A program made the position numbers and the translations under genes. Positions 14,833 through 23,825 of a stretch of 51,887 nucleotides of DNA are shown here, piece after piece (within the stretch, counting starts at the first letter, position 1; the number at the start of each line of letters is the position of its first letter). The notes beneath the pieces are model-generated. The model was not told the DNA's origin. It saw only the letters and a list, made by a program, of their open reading frames with translations, and ran no database searches. The DNA comes from Calditrichales bacterium (GTDB lineage: Bacteria; Calditrichota; Calditrichia; Calditrichales; J004): assembly GCA_015493745.1 (NCBI GenBank), contig WGCN01000056.1:1-51887 (forward strand). The letters are read 5' to 3'.

Positions 14833-17505
14833 GTGAGTAAAATTTTACTTACTATTATCGTTTTAGCTTCATTGGTTGGCTCAGCCATGGCGGGTACCAT
14901 CAAGGGTAAGGTAACCGGCGCATCGGATGACGCCCCTCTTATCGGAGCTAATGTTTATTTGGAAGGTACCACGATGGGTGCCGCGACGGATGATGAAGGT
15001 ATGTACGAAATCGACGCCGCAGACGGTACATACACATTGGTCTGTGAATATGTGGGATATGCCACGCAGAAAGTTGAAGTAACCGTGGATGGTACGGTTG
15101 AGGTGAACTTTCAGTTGGTGGAATACCTCTTTTCAAAAACGATCAGCGTAATTGCCGACCGGGCCAAGGAGCGTGAAACCCCCGTGGCTTTTACCAACGT
15201 AGCGAAAGCTAAGATTGAAGAGCAATTGGGCTCCCGGGATATCCCCATGGTCATGAACACGACACCTTCCGTATACTCCACCATGCAGGGTGGCGGTTCC
15301 GGGGATGCCCGTATCAATGTTCGTGGTTTTAACCAGCGTAACGTTGCCATTATGATCAATGGTGTGCCTGTAAATGATATGGAAAACGGTTGGGTTTACT
15401 GGTCCAACTGGGATGGTGTCGGCGACGCTACCTCCTCTATCCAGATGCAGCGTGGTTTGAGTGCCGTTAACCTGGCGACCCCCTCCATCGGTGGTACGAT
15501 GAACATCATCACCGATCCGACCGCGTTGAATTCCGGTTTCAGACTGAAGCAGGAGTATGGTAGCGGTACCATGCTGAAAACAACCTTTACCGCCAATACC
15601 GGTCTGATTGATGACAAGTATGCCATCAGCGCGACCGTTGTTCGTAAAATCGGTGATGGTGTGATTGATAAAACATGGACCGATGCCTGGGCCTACTACT
15701 TTGGCGCCAGCTACAATGTAAATGACAACAACCGTTTGGAATTCTATGCCCTGGGTGCTCCCCAGCGTCACGGCCAGAATCTGTATAAGCAAAATATTGC
15801 CGCCTACAGTAAATCCTTTGCCAAGGATCTGGGCTATTCCCAGGAAGCTCTGGATGCTTTTGAGGAAAAAGGACGCCTTTGGAATCAGAACTGGGGCCCG
15901 GTTAGCTCCAGCTATACCGGAAAGCAAGCCGTTGAAGGCAATACTTTTGATCGCTATGATAAAAACTTTATCAATGAGCGTGAAAACTTTTTCCACAAGC
16001 CTCAGGTTAACCTGAACTGGTATTCCACTCTTTCCGATAATATGAGCTTTACCAATGTTCTTTATTATTCCGGCGGTACCGGTGGCGGTACGGGGACCTA
16101 TGGTAAATTTCAACCCGATTTTTCCCGCAATCCCTGGGTTTGGGACTGGGATAAGATCATCGCCAAGCAACAAGGCGATACGGCTCAAACAGTCATTCGT
16201 AACAGCCGCAACAACCAGTGGACCATTGGTAACATAGCCAAACTGTATTGGAAAGCCAATGATAACCTCTCCACCATGTTTGGTGTTGACTGGCGTACGG
16301 CCGAGATCGAGCATTATCGTGAAATCCGCGATATGCTTGGCGCATCGGTTTTCATTGATACGCGTAATGAATTCGATACCACACCGGCCTCTCAGGAAAA
16401 ACGCCTGGGGGATAAGGTAAACTATTTTAATACAAATACCGTTGACTGGATCGGTGGTTTTGCACAAGCCGAGTATACGCTCGATGAACTTACCGCCTAT
16501 GGTACGGTTGGTTATTCCAGCATTAAATACGGATTTACCGACCACTTCAAAAAAGGAGACGATGGCAATGAGTTGTCATTGCAATCCGACAACATCTCCA
16601 GCTTTCAGGTAAAGGGTGGCGCCATGTACCGTATTAACGACGATATGGAAGTATATGGTAATGCCGGTTATGTTGAAAAAGTGCCGATTTTTGACGCGGT
16701 TATTGACGATCGCAACGGCGTTTTTGCCGATAACCCGGCCAATGAAACTTTCCTTTCCTTTGAAGGTGGTTTGAACTATCGCGGTCTTGACGGTATGCTC
16801 TCCTCCAAGTTGAGCTTTTACTATACCAAATGGCAAGACAGAACAATGACCCGCGGTATCGAAATTACCCAGGGCGTGTTTGATATCCTCTTTATCAGCG
16901 GTCTTGATCAATTGCATACGGGTTTTGAGTTTGAAGCCGCTTTCCAGCCCATGCCCATGTTCCGTCTGGATCTGGCCGGCTCCATCGGCAGCTGGAACAC
17001 TCTTAACGACGTGAGCGGTTCCTACAGAACCGTAGAGTCGGGTACTACCGTGACCAAGAACTATCAATTGGCTGTAAAAGACCTGAAAATCGGTGACGCA
17101 CCGCAAACTCAGGTCGCTGTTGCTGCCACGGTTTTCCCCATTCAAGGCATGAGCATACAGGGTGTGTTGAAATACTACGATCAGTTCTATGCCGACTGGG
17201 ATCCGACCAGCAGAATCGTTTTTGACGGTGATACGCCCGATCGCGGACAAAGCTGGCTGACGCCGAGCTATAACCTGGTAGATATGCATGCATCCTATCA
17301 GTTGCCGTTTGATCTGAATGGCGTTCAGTTTAAGTTGTCTGCTCACATATTCAACCTGTTGGATACGGAGTACATTTCTGACGCCACGGACAACAGCCGT
17401 TTTAATGCCTACAGAGGTGATGGTAAAAACCATAAAGCGGATGATGCCGAAGTCTTCTTTGGTATTCCGAGAACCTTTAATCTCGGGCTCTCCATCACTT
17501 ACTAA
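14833..17505 (+). CDS. TonB-dependent receptor with CarboxypepD_reg-like domain
   Basis: An 890-residue outer-membrane transporter. A signal peptide (residues 1-20, ending SAMA) is followed by a CarboxypepD_reg-like beta domain (about 21-96; GTIKGKVTGASDDAPLIGANVY), a plug domain (about 110-225; NVRGFNQRNVAIMINGVPVND and IGGTMNIITDP) and a long barrel ending in an aromatic residue (LGLSITY). It should take up a large or scarce substrate using TonB energy. The start is GTG 14833 with AGGAGG 5 bases upstream; the ATG at 14829 is out of frame and stops at once. No SusD partner follows; a terminator at 17527 separates it from the cytochrome c genes. The substrate cannot be deduced. Confidence 0.93.
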   Translation: MSKILLTIIVLASLVGSAMAGTIKGKVTGASDDAPLIGANVYLEGTTMGAATDDEGMYEIDAADGTYTLVCEYVGYATQKVEVTVDGTVEVNFQLVEYLFSKTISVIADRAKERETPVAFTNVAKAKIEEQLGSRDIPMVMNTTPSVYSTMQGGGSGDARINVRGFNQRNVAIMINGVPVNDMENGWVYWSNWDGVGDATSSIQMQRGLSAVNLATPSIGGTMNIITDPTALNSGFRLKQEYGSGTMLKTTFTANTGLIDDKYAISATVVRKIGDGVIDKTWTDAWAYYFGASYNVNDNNRLEFYALGAPQRHGQNLYKQNIAAYSKSFAKDLGYSQEALDAFEEKGRLWNQNWGPVSSSYTGKQAVEGNTFDRYDKNFINERENFFHKPQVNLNWYSTLSDNMSFTNVLYYSGGTGGGTGTYGKFQPDFSRNPWVWDWDKIIAKQQGDTAQTVIRNSRNNQWTIGNIAKLYWKANDNLSTMFGVDWRTAEIEHYREIRDMLGASVFIDTRNEFDTTPASQEKRLGDKVNYFNTNTVDWIGGFAQAEYTLDELTAYGTVGYSSIKYGFTDHFKKGDDGNELSLQSDNISSFQVKGGAMYRINDDMEVYGNAGYVEKVPIFDAVIDDRNGVFADNPANETFLSFEGGLNYRGLDGMLSSKLSFYYTKWQDRTMTRGIEITQGVFDILFISGLDQLHTGFEFEAAFQPMPMFRLDLAGSIGSWNTLNDVSGSYRTVESGTTVTKNYQLAVKDLKIGDAPQTQVAVAATVFPIQGMSIQGVLKYYDQFYADWDPTSRIVFDGDTPDRGQSWLTPSYNLVDMHASYQLPFDLNGVQFKLSAHIFNLLDTEYISDATDNSRFNAYRGDGKNHKADDAEVFFGIPRTFNLGLSITY

Positions 17506-17526
17506 TCCTTTGATTTGTAGTCTTTT

Positions 17527-17558
17527 AAGCCCCGAAGTTCATTCGGGGCTTTTTTTTT
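17527..17558 (+). terminator. Rho-independent terminator after the TonB-dependent receptor
   Basis: AAGCCCCGAA (17527-17536) pairs perfectly with TTCGGGGCTT (17542-17551) around a 5-base loop, followed by a run of T to 17558. It separates the receptor gene from ccmA, which starts 26 bases later. Confidence 0.92.
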
Positions 17559-17583
17559 ATCTCTTCTCTGTCTAAATTCCCTC

Positions 17584-18198
17584 ATGCACTTACAAGTAGA
17601 AAAAATTTATAAAAAATACAATCGCCGTTATATTTTAAAAAACATATCGTTTACGGCAAAACAGGGGCAAAGTGTTGCCATTACCGGCCCAAACGGTTCG
17701 GGAAAAACAACGCTTATAAAAATACTTACCCAGATTATCCGTCCGGATAAGGGAACCCTGGTTTTTTACCTGGATAATCATAAACTTTCCCCGGAAAATT
17801 TAAACAGGCATATTGGTCTTATTGGCCCTTATCTTCAACTTTATCAAGAGCTTACCGCCTATGAAAATCTGCGTTTTATTTCGCAGTTGCGTCGAGTGCC
17901 CCATGCGGAAAAGCGTATAAAGGAACTGGCCGCGGCAGTCGGACTGGAAAGGCACATTCACCGGGCAGTCCATACCTATTCCTCCGGAATGAAGCAACGG
18001 TTGAAATATCTTTTCGCTATAATGGGAGACCCCGACTTTCTGTTTGTGGATGAGCCAACATCCAATCTGGATAAGGACGGCATATCCTGGGTGTATCAAC
18101 TATTGGATGAATGGAAGAGGGACAAAGTTCTTGTATTTGCCACCAATGATGAGCAGGATCTCAACTATGCGGATGAGGTGGTGACCGTTGTTGCATGA
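17584..18198 (+). CDS. ccmA: Heme exporter ATP-binding protein CcmA
   Basis: A 204-residue ABC ATPase with Walker A at residues 35-42 (GPNGSGKT), signature SSGMKQ at 134-139 and Walker B FLFVDEP at 152-158, followed by SNLD. The short length and position before ccmB identify it as CcmA, the ATPase of the CcmABCD complex that releases heme-loaded CcmE during cytochrome c maturation. Its last 11 bases overlap the start of ccmB. It is the first gene of the ccmABCDEF cluster, which begins right after the terminator at 17527; a separate promoter is therefore expected but none is obvious in the 25-base gap. Confidence 0.93.
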   Translation: MHLQVEKIYKKYNRRYILKNISFTAKQGQSVAITGPNGSGKTTLIKILTQIIRPDKGTLVFYLDNHKLSPENLNRHIGLIGPYLQLYQELTAYENLRFISQLRRVPHAEKRIKELAAAVGLERHIHRAVHTYSSGMKQRLKYLFAIMGDPDFLFVDEPTSNLDKDGISWVYQLLDEWKRDKVLVFATNDEQDLNYADEVVTVVA

Positions 18199-18850
18199 AA
18201 TTTGGATATTATTTAAAAAAGACCTTATACAGGAGTTCCGTTCCAAGGCGGCCATTAATGCCATATTCCTGTTCTCGGTGGTTACCCTGACCGCCGTTTC
18301 CTATTCTATCGGCAGTTCCGCAATCAGCAATAATGTCCTGGCGGCGTTGCTCTGGATAGTCATTGTCTTTTCCGCCCTGTCGGCCTTTTCCCATATCTTT
18401 TTGAAAGAAGAGGAGGCCCAAACCGCGGATACTCTAAAGCTTATCGCCCAACCGACACCGATATTTCTGTCGAAGTTGCTGTTTAATATACTGTTGCTTA
18501 CTCTGTTGCTGATAGTCATCGTTCCCTTGTTTATAGCCGCTTTTAACTTTGAAGTTAAAAACATACCTCTGCTGCTGCTCAGCCTTTTTCTGGGAGACCT
18601 TGGCCTTGCCAGCGGCGGTACCATTGTGGCCGCTCTCATCGCCAAGGCCTCAAAACGCGGGGCACTGTTCAGTGTATTAAGCTTTCCCATCCTTTTACCG
18701 GTGATGATTGTGGGGATCAGCGCGGCGCAAATGGCCTTTACCCAGGCGGATTCTCCGTTGTTTCCCTCAGAGATTACAGCTCTGTTTGCCTATGATGTGG
18801 TTCTTTTTACCGCCGCCCTCATGCTTTTTGATTTTATATGGAATGATTAG
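18188..18850 (+). CDS. ccmB: Heme exporter membrane protein CcmB
   Basis: A 220-residue membrane protein with about six hydrophobic segments. The opening (EIWILFKKDLIQEFRSKAAIN) and the conserved LKEEEAQTADTLKLIAQPTPIFLSKLLFN loop are typical of CcmB, the membrane partner of CcmA. The start is TTG, either 18188 or 18191, overlapping the end of ccmA and suggesting translational coupling. Together with CcmA, CcmC and CcmD it moves holo-CcmE to the heme ligation step on the periplasmic side. Confidence 0.92.
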   Translation: MLHEIWILFKKDLIQEFRSKAAINAIFLFSVVTLTAVSYSIGSSAISNNVLAALLWIVIVFSALSAFSHIFLKEEEAQTADTLKLIAQPTPIFLSKLLFNILLLTLLLIVIVPLFIAAFNFEVKNIPLLLLSLFLGDLGLASGGTIVAALIAKASKRGALFSVLSFPILLPVMIVGISAAQMAFTQADSPLFPSEITALFAYDVVLFTAALMLFDFIWND

Positions 18851-18902
18851 CGAAAAAACCGTAAATTTACATCTGTAAGCAATCATTATTGAAACCGTAT
18901 AT

Positions 18903-19649
18903 GTGGCAATGATGTTTACAGCACATATGACAAAAAGAAAGCGAAAAATGAAACGGTTTTTTAAGGCGAATAAATCTGTTCTGGCTCTTTTGGGCAAAGT
19001 GTTTTTATTGATATTTCTAAGTGCCGTGATAATCGCGGCTTATTACTATGCCCCGCTGGCTAAAGGGCTAAAGGAATATACCCGTGTAATGTATTTTCAT
19101 GTGCCCGCGGCCTGGGTCACGGTATTGGCTTTCCTGATCAGCGCCTGGTACAGCTATCTCTATTTAAAAAAGCGTGACCTGTTAATGGATGCTTATGCCG
19201 CGGCCGCTAATCAGCTGGGCATTTTGTACTGTCTGGTGACCACCGTCACCGGCGCCATGTGGGCCAAGGCCAGTTGGGGCGCTTATTGGAACTGGGATCC
19301 CCGCCAAACATCCATTTTTATTTTGCTGCTGATCTATGCCGCCTATTTTTCCTTACGCTCCGCAATTGAAAACGAACAGGACCGGGCCCGGCTCTCGGCC
19401 GTATACTCCCTTTTAGCTTTTGCCACGGTACCGTTCTTTATTTTTATTATACCCCGGATTTATGAGTCATTGCATCCGGATCCGCTGATTAATGATCAGG
19501 CAAAAATTAAGATGAACATAAAAATGTTACAGGTGTTTTTGTCATCCTTGGGCGGTTTTACCGTGCTTTTTTTATGGATGTTCAACATAAAAAAGCGCAT
19601 AATAAAACTATCCGCATATTTTGAAGAAATTGAGGAAGAAAATGAGTGA
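18903..19649 (+). CDS. ccmC: Heme-handling membrane protein CcmC
   Basis: A protein of up to 248 residues with six membrane segments and the tryptophan-rich WWD motif WGAYWNWDPRQTS, flanked by conserved histidines (RVMYFHVPAAW and the ESLHPDP loop). CcmC delivers heme to CcmE at the outer face of the cytoplasmic membrane. The start is uncertain: GTG 18903 and ATGs at 18909, 18912, 18927 and 18948 are in frame and none has a clear ribosome site; a start at 18927 or 18948 would give the usual short basic N-terminus before the first helix. Its last 8 bases overlap ccmD. Confidence 0.92.
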   Translation: MAMMFTAHMTKRKRKMKRFFKANKSVLALLGKVFLLIFLSAVIIAAYYYAPLAKGLKEYTRVMYFHVPAAWVTVLAFLISAWYSYLYLKKRDLLMDAYAAAANQLGILYCLVTTVTGAMWAKASWGAYWNWDPRQTSIFILLLIYAAYFSLRSAIENEQDRARLSAVYSLLAFATVPFFIFIIPRIYESLHPDPLINDQAKIKMNIKMLQVFLSSLGGFTVLFLWMFNIKKRIIKLSAYFEEIEEENE

Positions 19650-19764
19650 TGTTTTCGTTGTAGCCGCTATTAATATGATTGTTTGGCTGGGGATATTTGG
19701 CTATATGGTTTCGTTAAATATAAAGCTGAACAAGCTTGAAAAGGAAATAGAAGAGAAAGAGTAA
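19642..19764 (+). CDS. ccmD: CcmD-like small membrane protein (40 residues)
   Basis: A 40-residue protein (MSDVFVVAAINMIVWLGIFGYMV, then a charged tail NKLEKEIEEKE). One hydrophobic helix followed by a charged amphipathic segment, the size, and the position between ccmC and ccmE are those of CcmD, which stabilises the CcmABC complex and is needed to release holo-CcmE. ATG 19642 lies within the end of ccmC (ATGAGTGA overlap) behind GAGGAAG. It is easily missed because of its length. Confidence 0.85.
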   Translation: MSDVFVVAAINMIVWLGIFGYMVSLNIKLNKLEKEIEEKE

Positions 19765-19787
19765 TTATAAAACCCGGGGAGGGTATT

Positions 19788-20153
19788 ATGAATAAAAAAT
19801 ATGTCATTGGTACAACGGTTATTGCAGCCTTTGCGATATTAGCCATTTATGCTTTTAAGCCGGCAATGGTCAGCTATGTCTCCATAGAAGAAGCCATTCA
19901 GAAGGGAGGCGTTGTTCAGGTAAAAGGGGAGCGTGTGGGTAGTGGTGTGTTTGATCTGGAAAAAAACGTATTCACCTTTGATTTAAAGGATAAGGACGGG
20001 CGTGAAATCAATGTGGTTTTTGACGGCCCCAAGCCCGGTAATTTTGATCAGGCCACCGAAGTGGTATGTAAGGGTGAATATAAAAACGGTGTTTTCTATG
20101 CCAAAGAGATATTGGTTAAGTGTCCTTCTAAATACCAGGAAATGGAGTCCTAA
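19788..20153 (+). CDS. ccmE: Cytochrome c maturation heme chaperone CcmE, cysteine (CxxxY) type
   Basis: A 121-residue protein with an N-terminal membrane anchor (about residues 5-22) and an OB-fold domain (VQVKGERVGSGVFDLEKN). Classical CcmE binds heme covalently through a histidine in HxxxY near the C-terminus; here the motif is Cys112-Pro-Ser-Lys-Tyr116, the CxxxY form known from archaea and some anaerobic bacteria (System I*). In those systems CcmH is usually absent, and none is seen here. Cys94 is an additional cysteine. The stop codon overlaps the ccmF start (TAATG), so the two are coupled. The change of heme ligand is read directly from the sequence. Confidence 0.93.
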   Translation: MNKKYVIGTTVIAAFAILAIYAFKPAMVSYVSIEEAIQKGGVVQVKGERVGSGVFDLEKNVFTFDLKDKDGREINVVFDGPKPGNFDQATEVVCKGEYKNGVFYAKEILVKCPSKYQEMES

Positions 20154-22390
20154 TGATTTTCGGTATAGCTCTTACAGCTCTAACCTTCGTCGTGCTGTTA
20201 GTCAGCACAGTTGCTTACTATTTATATTATCTGCGGGGAGAAGAATCTCAAAGGACCATAGCCCGCAATAGCTTCTATGTTTCCGCCGTCCTTATTCTTG
20301 TGCAGTCGGTAATACTGATGTGGGGCATTGTAAATCATTACTATGAGTGGGTTTATGTTTTTTCCTATTCATCAAATGATTTACCTCTTTACTATTCAAT
20401 CTCCACCTTTTGGGCCGGACAGGAAGGTACCTTTTTGTTGTGGCTGCTCTTTGCCGCCGTTTATGGTGTTATCATTATCCATATGCATAAGGAAAAAGAC
20501 GAAGAGGCGCTGGTGATGAGTTTTATGAATCTTATCATGGCCTTTATTGTACTTATCCTGATCAAGAAAAATCCATTTATGTATGTGTGGCAGGTCAATC
20601 CAGCCGGGTTCCCGGCCGGAATCCCCCCCCTGGATGGTAACGGCTTAAACCCTCTGCTGCAAGACCCTTATATGGTTGTTCATCCGCCCATACTGTTTGC
20701 CGGTTATTCATCCACCATGATTCTCTTTGCTTTTGCCATGGCGGCACTGATCCGGAAAAAACATGATGACTGGATTAAAACCGTTTATCCCTATACGCTG
20801 TTTGTGGCCATGACGCTGGGCGCGGGAATCATCCTTGGCGGCTATTGGGCCTATACCACTTTGGGCTGGGGCGGATACTGGGGATGGGATCCGGTGGAAA
20901 ACAGTTCTCTGATTCCCTGGCTGACATCCCTGGCTTTGTTTCACGGCATTTTAATCCAACGACGGCAGGGAGGGATGAAAAGGTTGAATATCTTCCTGGC
21001 CATAATAACCTTTGTTCTTGTGCTTTACGGGTCTTTCCTGACCCGTAGCGGGGTTCTAACGGATTTCTCCGTTCACTCCTTTGGTGAATCGGAACTGGAT
21101 TCCTATCTGACAGCCTTTGTTTTTCTCTTTTTGGGTATCGGTATGATTACCTACCTTTACCGTGTAAAAGGGGTAAAGGGCAATCATGTAACCGATGGAT
21201 TATTCACCCGTGAATTCTTCATGGCCTTTGGAATACTGACCATTCTCCTGCTGGCAACCTTTACCTTGATCGGGACTTCCTGGCCGCTTATTTCCGGCAT
21301 GATTATGGAAAATGCGCAAAGCGTTGATATTTCCGCCTATAACAATATCACCGGGCCATTGGCGATATTGATGGGTCTGTTAATTGCCTTAGCGCCCGTT
21401 TTAAGCTGGAAGAGAAGCAGGGCTTCTAAAATAAAAAGCGTAGTTACGCACCTTGGTGTTTCTCTCATTATCGGTGGCGGTTTCTTTTTTCTGGGCATGC
21501 GTCAGGCCATTCCGCTTATTGTAAGTACTATCGCTGTATTTGTGTTACTGGTTAACGGTCAGATTGTCGTGCAAATGGCCCGCAAGAAAAGCTTTGCCTT
21601 TGGCGGTTATCTGACCCATGTGGGACTGGGGCTGATGTTCATCGGAATCATCACATCATCGGTTTATGATGTCTCGCAAAGAATCTCACTCCCCAAAGAT
21701 CAGGATGTTAAGATATTTGGGTATAATGTTCGCTACGAAGGCAAGATTGCCGATGACATGGGGCGTGATCATGTGATCCTGCAGATCAACGGTCAGCGCA
21801 GTTCCCAGGGCAAATATTACTGGAGTGACTACAGCCAGGCCTATATGGTGGCGCCGGCGGTAACCAATTTCCCGACACAGGACTTGTACATTTCACCTAT
21901 TCAGGTCTTTGCGGCCGAAGAACAGGATGACAAGGATATTCTTAAGGTCGAGATAAAAAAACATGAAAGTGTCAATTTTGAAAATTATAACTTTCATTTT
22001 AAAGACTATGAGATGAATACCCATGAAACCGGTGCCGGTGACATGACCATAAAAGCGGTTGTGGAGGTAAAAGACGGAGATGGAAAATATCTGGGGGATA
22101 TGAAGCCCGGTATTAAAATGGTCGGCAATAAAAAGGAAGTTCTTCCCGATAATATACCCGGTACGGAACGCATGGTTACCCTGGCCGGTGTCAATGTGGA
22201 AGAACGCAAGTTGATATTGGGCATTGCCAAGGTCACTGAAAATGCGGGTGAACAAAAGAGAAATCCTGAAATTTTGGCGGCGGAAGTATCGGTAAAGCCA
22301 TTTATCAATATATTATGGCTCGGCACCGTTATTATGTTTTTCGGCTTCCTGATTTCTCTCTATAACAGAACCAAGAAGCAGCGTTTATAG
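20153..22390 (+). CDS. ccmF: Cytochrome c heme lyase component CcmF
   Basis: A 745-residue polytopic membrane protein with the WWD motif GWGGYWGWDPVENSSLIPWL around residues 238-257 and conserved histidine segments (MVVHPPILFAGYSS, and LYGSFLTRSGVLTDFSVHSFG), as in CcmF. It attaches heme from CcmE to CxxCH motifs of apocytochrome c at the periplasmic face. A large soluble periplasmic part occupies about residues 510-715, before the final membrane helix. It is the last ccm gene here; no ccmG or ccmH follows, so thioreduction and apocytochrome handling must be encoded elsewhere or done differently. Confidence 0.94.
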   Translation: MIFGIALTALTFVVLLVSTVAYYLYYLRGEESQRTIARNSFYVSAVLILVQSVILMWGIVNHYYEWVYVFSYSSNDLPLYYSISTFWAGQEGTFLLWLLFAAVYGVIIIHMHKEKDEEALVMSFMNLIMAFIVLILIKKNPFMYVWQVNPAGFPAGIPPLDGNGLNPLLQDPYMVVHPPILFAGYSSTMILFAFAMAALIRKKHDDWIKTVYPYTLFVAMTLGAGIILGGYWAYTTLGWGGYWGWDPVENSSLIPWLTSLALFHGILIQRRQGGMKRLNIFLAIITFVLVLYGSFLTRSGVLTDFSVHSFGESELDSYLTAFVFLFLGIGMITYLYRVKGVKGNHVTDGLFTREFFMAFGILTILLLATFTLIGTSWPLISGMIMENAQSVDISAYNNITGPLAILMGLLIALAPVLSWKRSRASKIKSVVTHLGVSLIIGGGFFFLGMRQAIPLIVSTIAVFVLLVNGQIVVQMARKKSFAFGGYLTHVGLGLMFIGIITSSVYDVSQRISLPKDQDVKIFGYNVRYEGKIADDMGRDHVILQINGQRSSQGKYYWSDYSQAYMVAPAVTNFPTQDLYISPIQVFAAEEQDDKDILKVEIKKHESVNFENYNFHFKDYEMNTHETGAGDMTIKAVVEVKDGDGKYLGDMKPGIKMVGNKKEVLPDNIPGTERMVTLAGVNVEERKLILGIAKVTENAGEQKRNPEILAAEVSVKPFINILWLGTVIMFFGFLISLYNRTKKQRL

Positions 22391-22425
22391 ACGGAACCGA
22401 CGAACTCAATGGTACTTGTTCGGCC

Positions 22426-23172
22426 ATGATGCGTGTTAAGATGACCATCGAATATGATGGTTCCGCCTATGCCGGTTGGCAAAGACAGAAAAAACAAAAA
22501 ACCGTACAGGGTGAGATCGAGCGGGCGCTGGAGATAATTCTCAAGACGCCCGTTTCCATCGTAACCGCCGGCCGTACCGATGCCGGTGTTCATGCCCGGA
22601 ATCAGATTGCGCACTGCGATATCGTTTCCGGAGATTTAAACCGTCTGCAAAAAGCCATTAACGGTATCATTGACCGGGATATCGTCATTAAGGATATCAC
22701 CCGGGTCGCGGATGATTTTCATGCCCGCTTTGATGCCCGGGAAAGAACCTATTGCTATCGGATTGCTTTAAAACCGGCAGCGATTATGCGCCATTACAGC
22801 TGGTATCTTCCATTCACCCTTAATAAAACCTTGTTGCTTAAAGCAGCGATCTATTTTATGGATGTTACGGATTTTACCTCTTTTTGTAAATTGCATAGCA
22901 GCAACACCACATATGACTGTTATATAAAAAAAAGCGTTTGGCGGCAAGAGGCGGATTTCTTAAACTATACGGTTACCGCAAACCGGTTTCTTTATGGTAT
23001 GGTGCGCGGAATGGTGGGGATCATGATCGAACTGGGACGTGGTAAAATAGACTGGATGGAATTTGTTAAAATAATAAATGCCCGGGATGTGCGCCGGCTT
23101 CCGGCATTGGCGCCTGCCCGCGGCCTGACCCTTGAGAAAATAGATTACAACATTACACAGGAGAAGAAATGA
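22426..23172 (+). CDS. truA: tRNA pseudouridine(38-40) synthase TruA
   Basis: A 248-residue enzyme that isomerises uridines 38-40 in the tRNA anticodon arm. The catalytic aspartate is Asp52 in GRTDAGVHA; the opening [15 protein letters not shown] and the later [16 protein letters not shown] and [13 protein letters not shown] segments are family signatures. Length is normal. Two adjacent ATGs (22426, 22429) can serve as start and no clear ribosome site is visible. It overlaps the transaldolase gene by 4 bases (ATGA). Confidence 0.95.
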   Translation: MMRVKMTIEYDGSAYAGWQRQKKQKTVQGEIERALEIILKTPVSIVTAGRTDAGVHARNQIAHCDIVSGDLNRLQKAINGIIDRDIVIKDITRVADDFHARFDARERTYCYRIALKPAAIMRHYSWYLPFTLNKTLLLKAAIYFMDVTDFTSFCKLHSSNTTYDCYIKKSVWRQEADFLNYTVTANRFLYGMVRGMVGIMIELGRGKIDWMEFVKIINARDVRRLPALAPARGLTLEKIDYNITQEKK

Positions 23173-23822
23173 AATTCTTTATCGACACAGCCAACATAGA
23201 CCAAATAAAAGAGGCCGCAAGCATCGGTGTGCTGGACGGTGTGACAACAAACCCCACGCTTATTGCCCGCGAAAAAGGCGATCCCATTGATATTTATAAA
23301 CAGATTTGTGAAATCGTGGACGGGCCGGTAAATGCCGAGGTTATTTCCCTGAATGCCGAAGGGATGATTAAAGAAGGGCGTGAACTGGCCAGGCTACACA
23401 AAAACATTGTGGTTAAAATTCCCATGACCCAGGAGGGATTGAAAGCGGTTAAGGTATTTTCCTCCGAAGGTATTTCCACCAATGTCACCTTGGTTTTTAA
23501 CCCCATGCAGGCCTTGTTTGCCGCCCGCGCCGGCGCCAGCTTTATCAGCCCCTTTGTCGGTCGTATCGATGATATTTCCAGCAACGGCATGGATCTGATC
23601 GGTCAGATTGTGCAGATATTCGATAACTACGCCATTGAAACCGAGATCATCGTGGCCAGTATCCGCCACCCCATGCATGTGGTGGAAAGTGCCTTGATGG
23701 GTGCCGATATTGCCACCATCCCGTTTAACGTCATTGAAAAAATGCTTAAACATCCGCTTACCGACCGTGGTATTGACGCTTTTATGGCCGACTATAAAAA
23801 AGTTTACGGAGACGCAAAATAA
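23169..23822 (+). CDS. Transaldolase / fructose-6-phosphate aldolase-like protein
   Basis: A 217-residue TIM-barrel aldolase of the short transaldolase (TalC/FSA) family. The Schiff-base lysine is Lys83 in [34 protein letters not shown] and [11 protein letters not shown] are family signatures. Members either transfer dihydroxyacetone units in the pentose phosphate pathway or act as fructose-6-phosphate aldolases; the short type without other pentose phosphate genes nearby does not settle which. AGGAG at 23159-23163 lies 5 bases before the ATG, which overlaps the truA stop codon. Confidence 0.93.
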   Translation: MKFFIDTANIDQIKEAASIGVLDGVTTNPTLIAREKGDPIDIYKQICEIVDGPVNAEVISLNAEGMIKEGRELARLHKNIVVKIPMTQEGLKAVKVFSSEGISTNVTLVFNPMQALFAARAGASFISPFVGRIDDISSNGMDLIGQIVQIFDNYAIETEIIVASIRHPMHVVESALMGADIATIPFNVIEKMLKHPLTDRGIDAFMADYKKVYGDAK

Positions 23823-23825
23823 AGC

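Noticed and set aside
20153-22390. NrfE-type nitrite reductase assembly protein instead of CcmF
   Set aside because: NrfE is a CcmF homologue, but position right after ccmABCDE and absence of any nrf gene favour CcmF.
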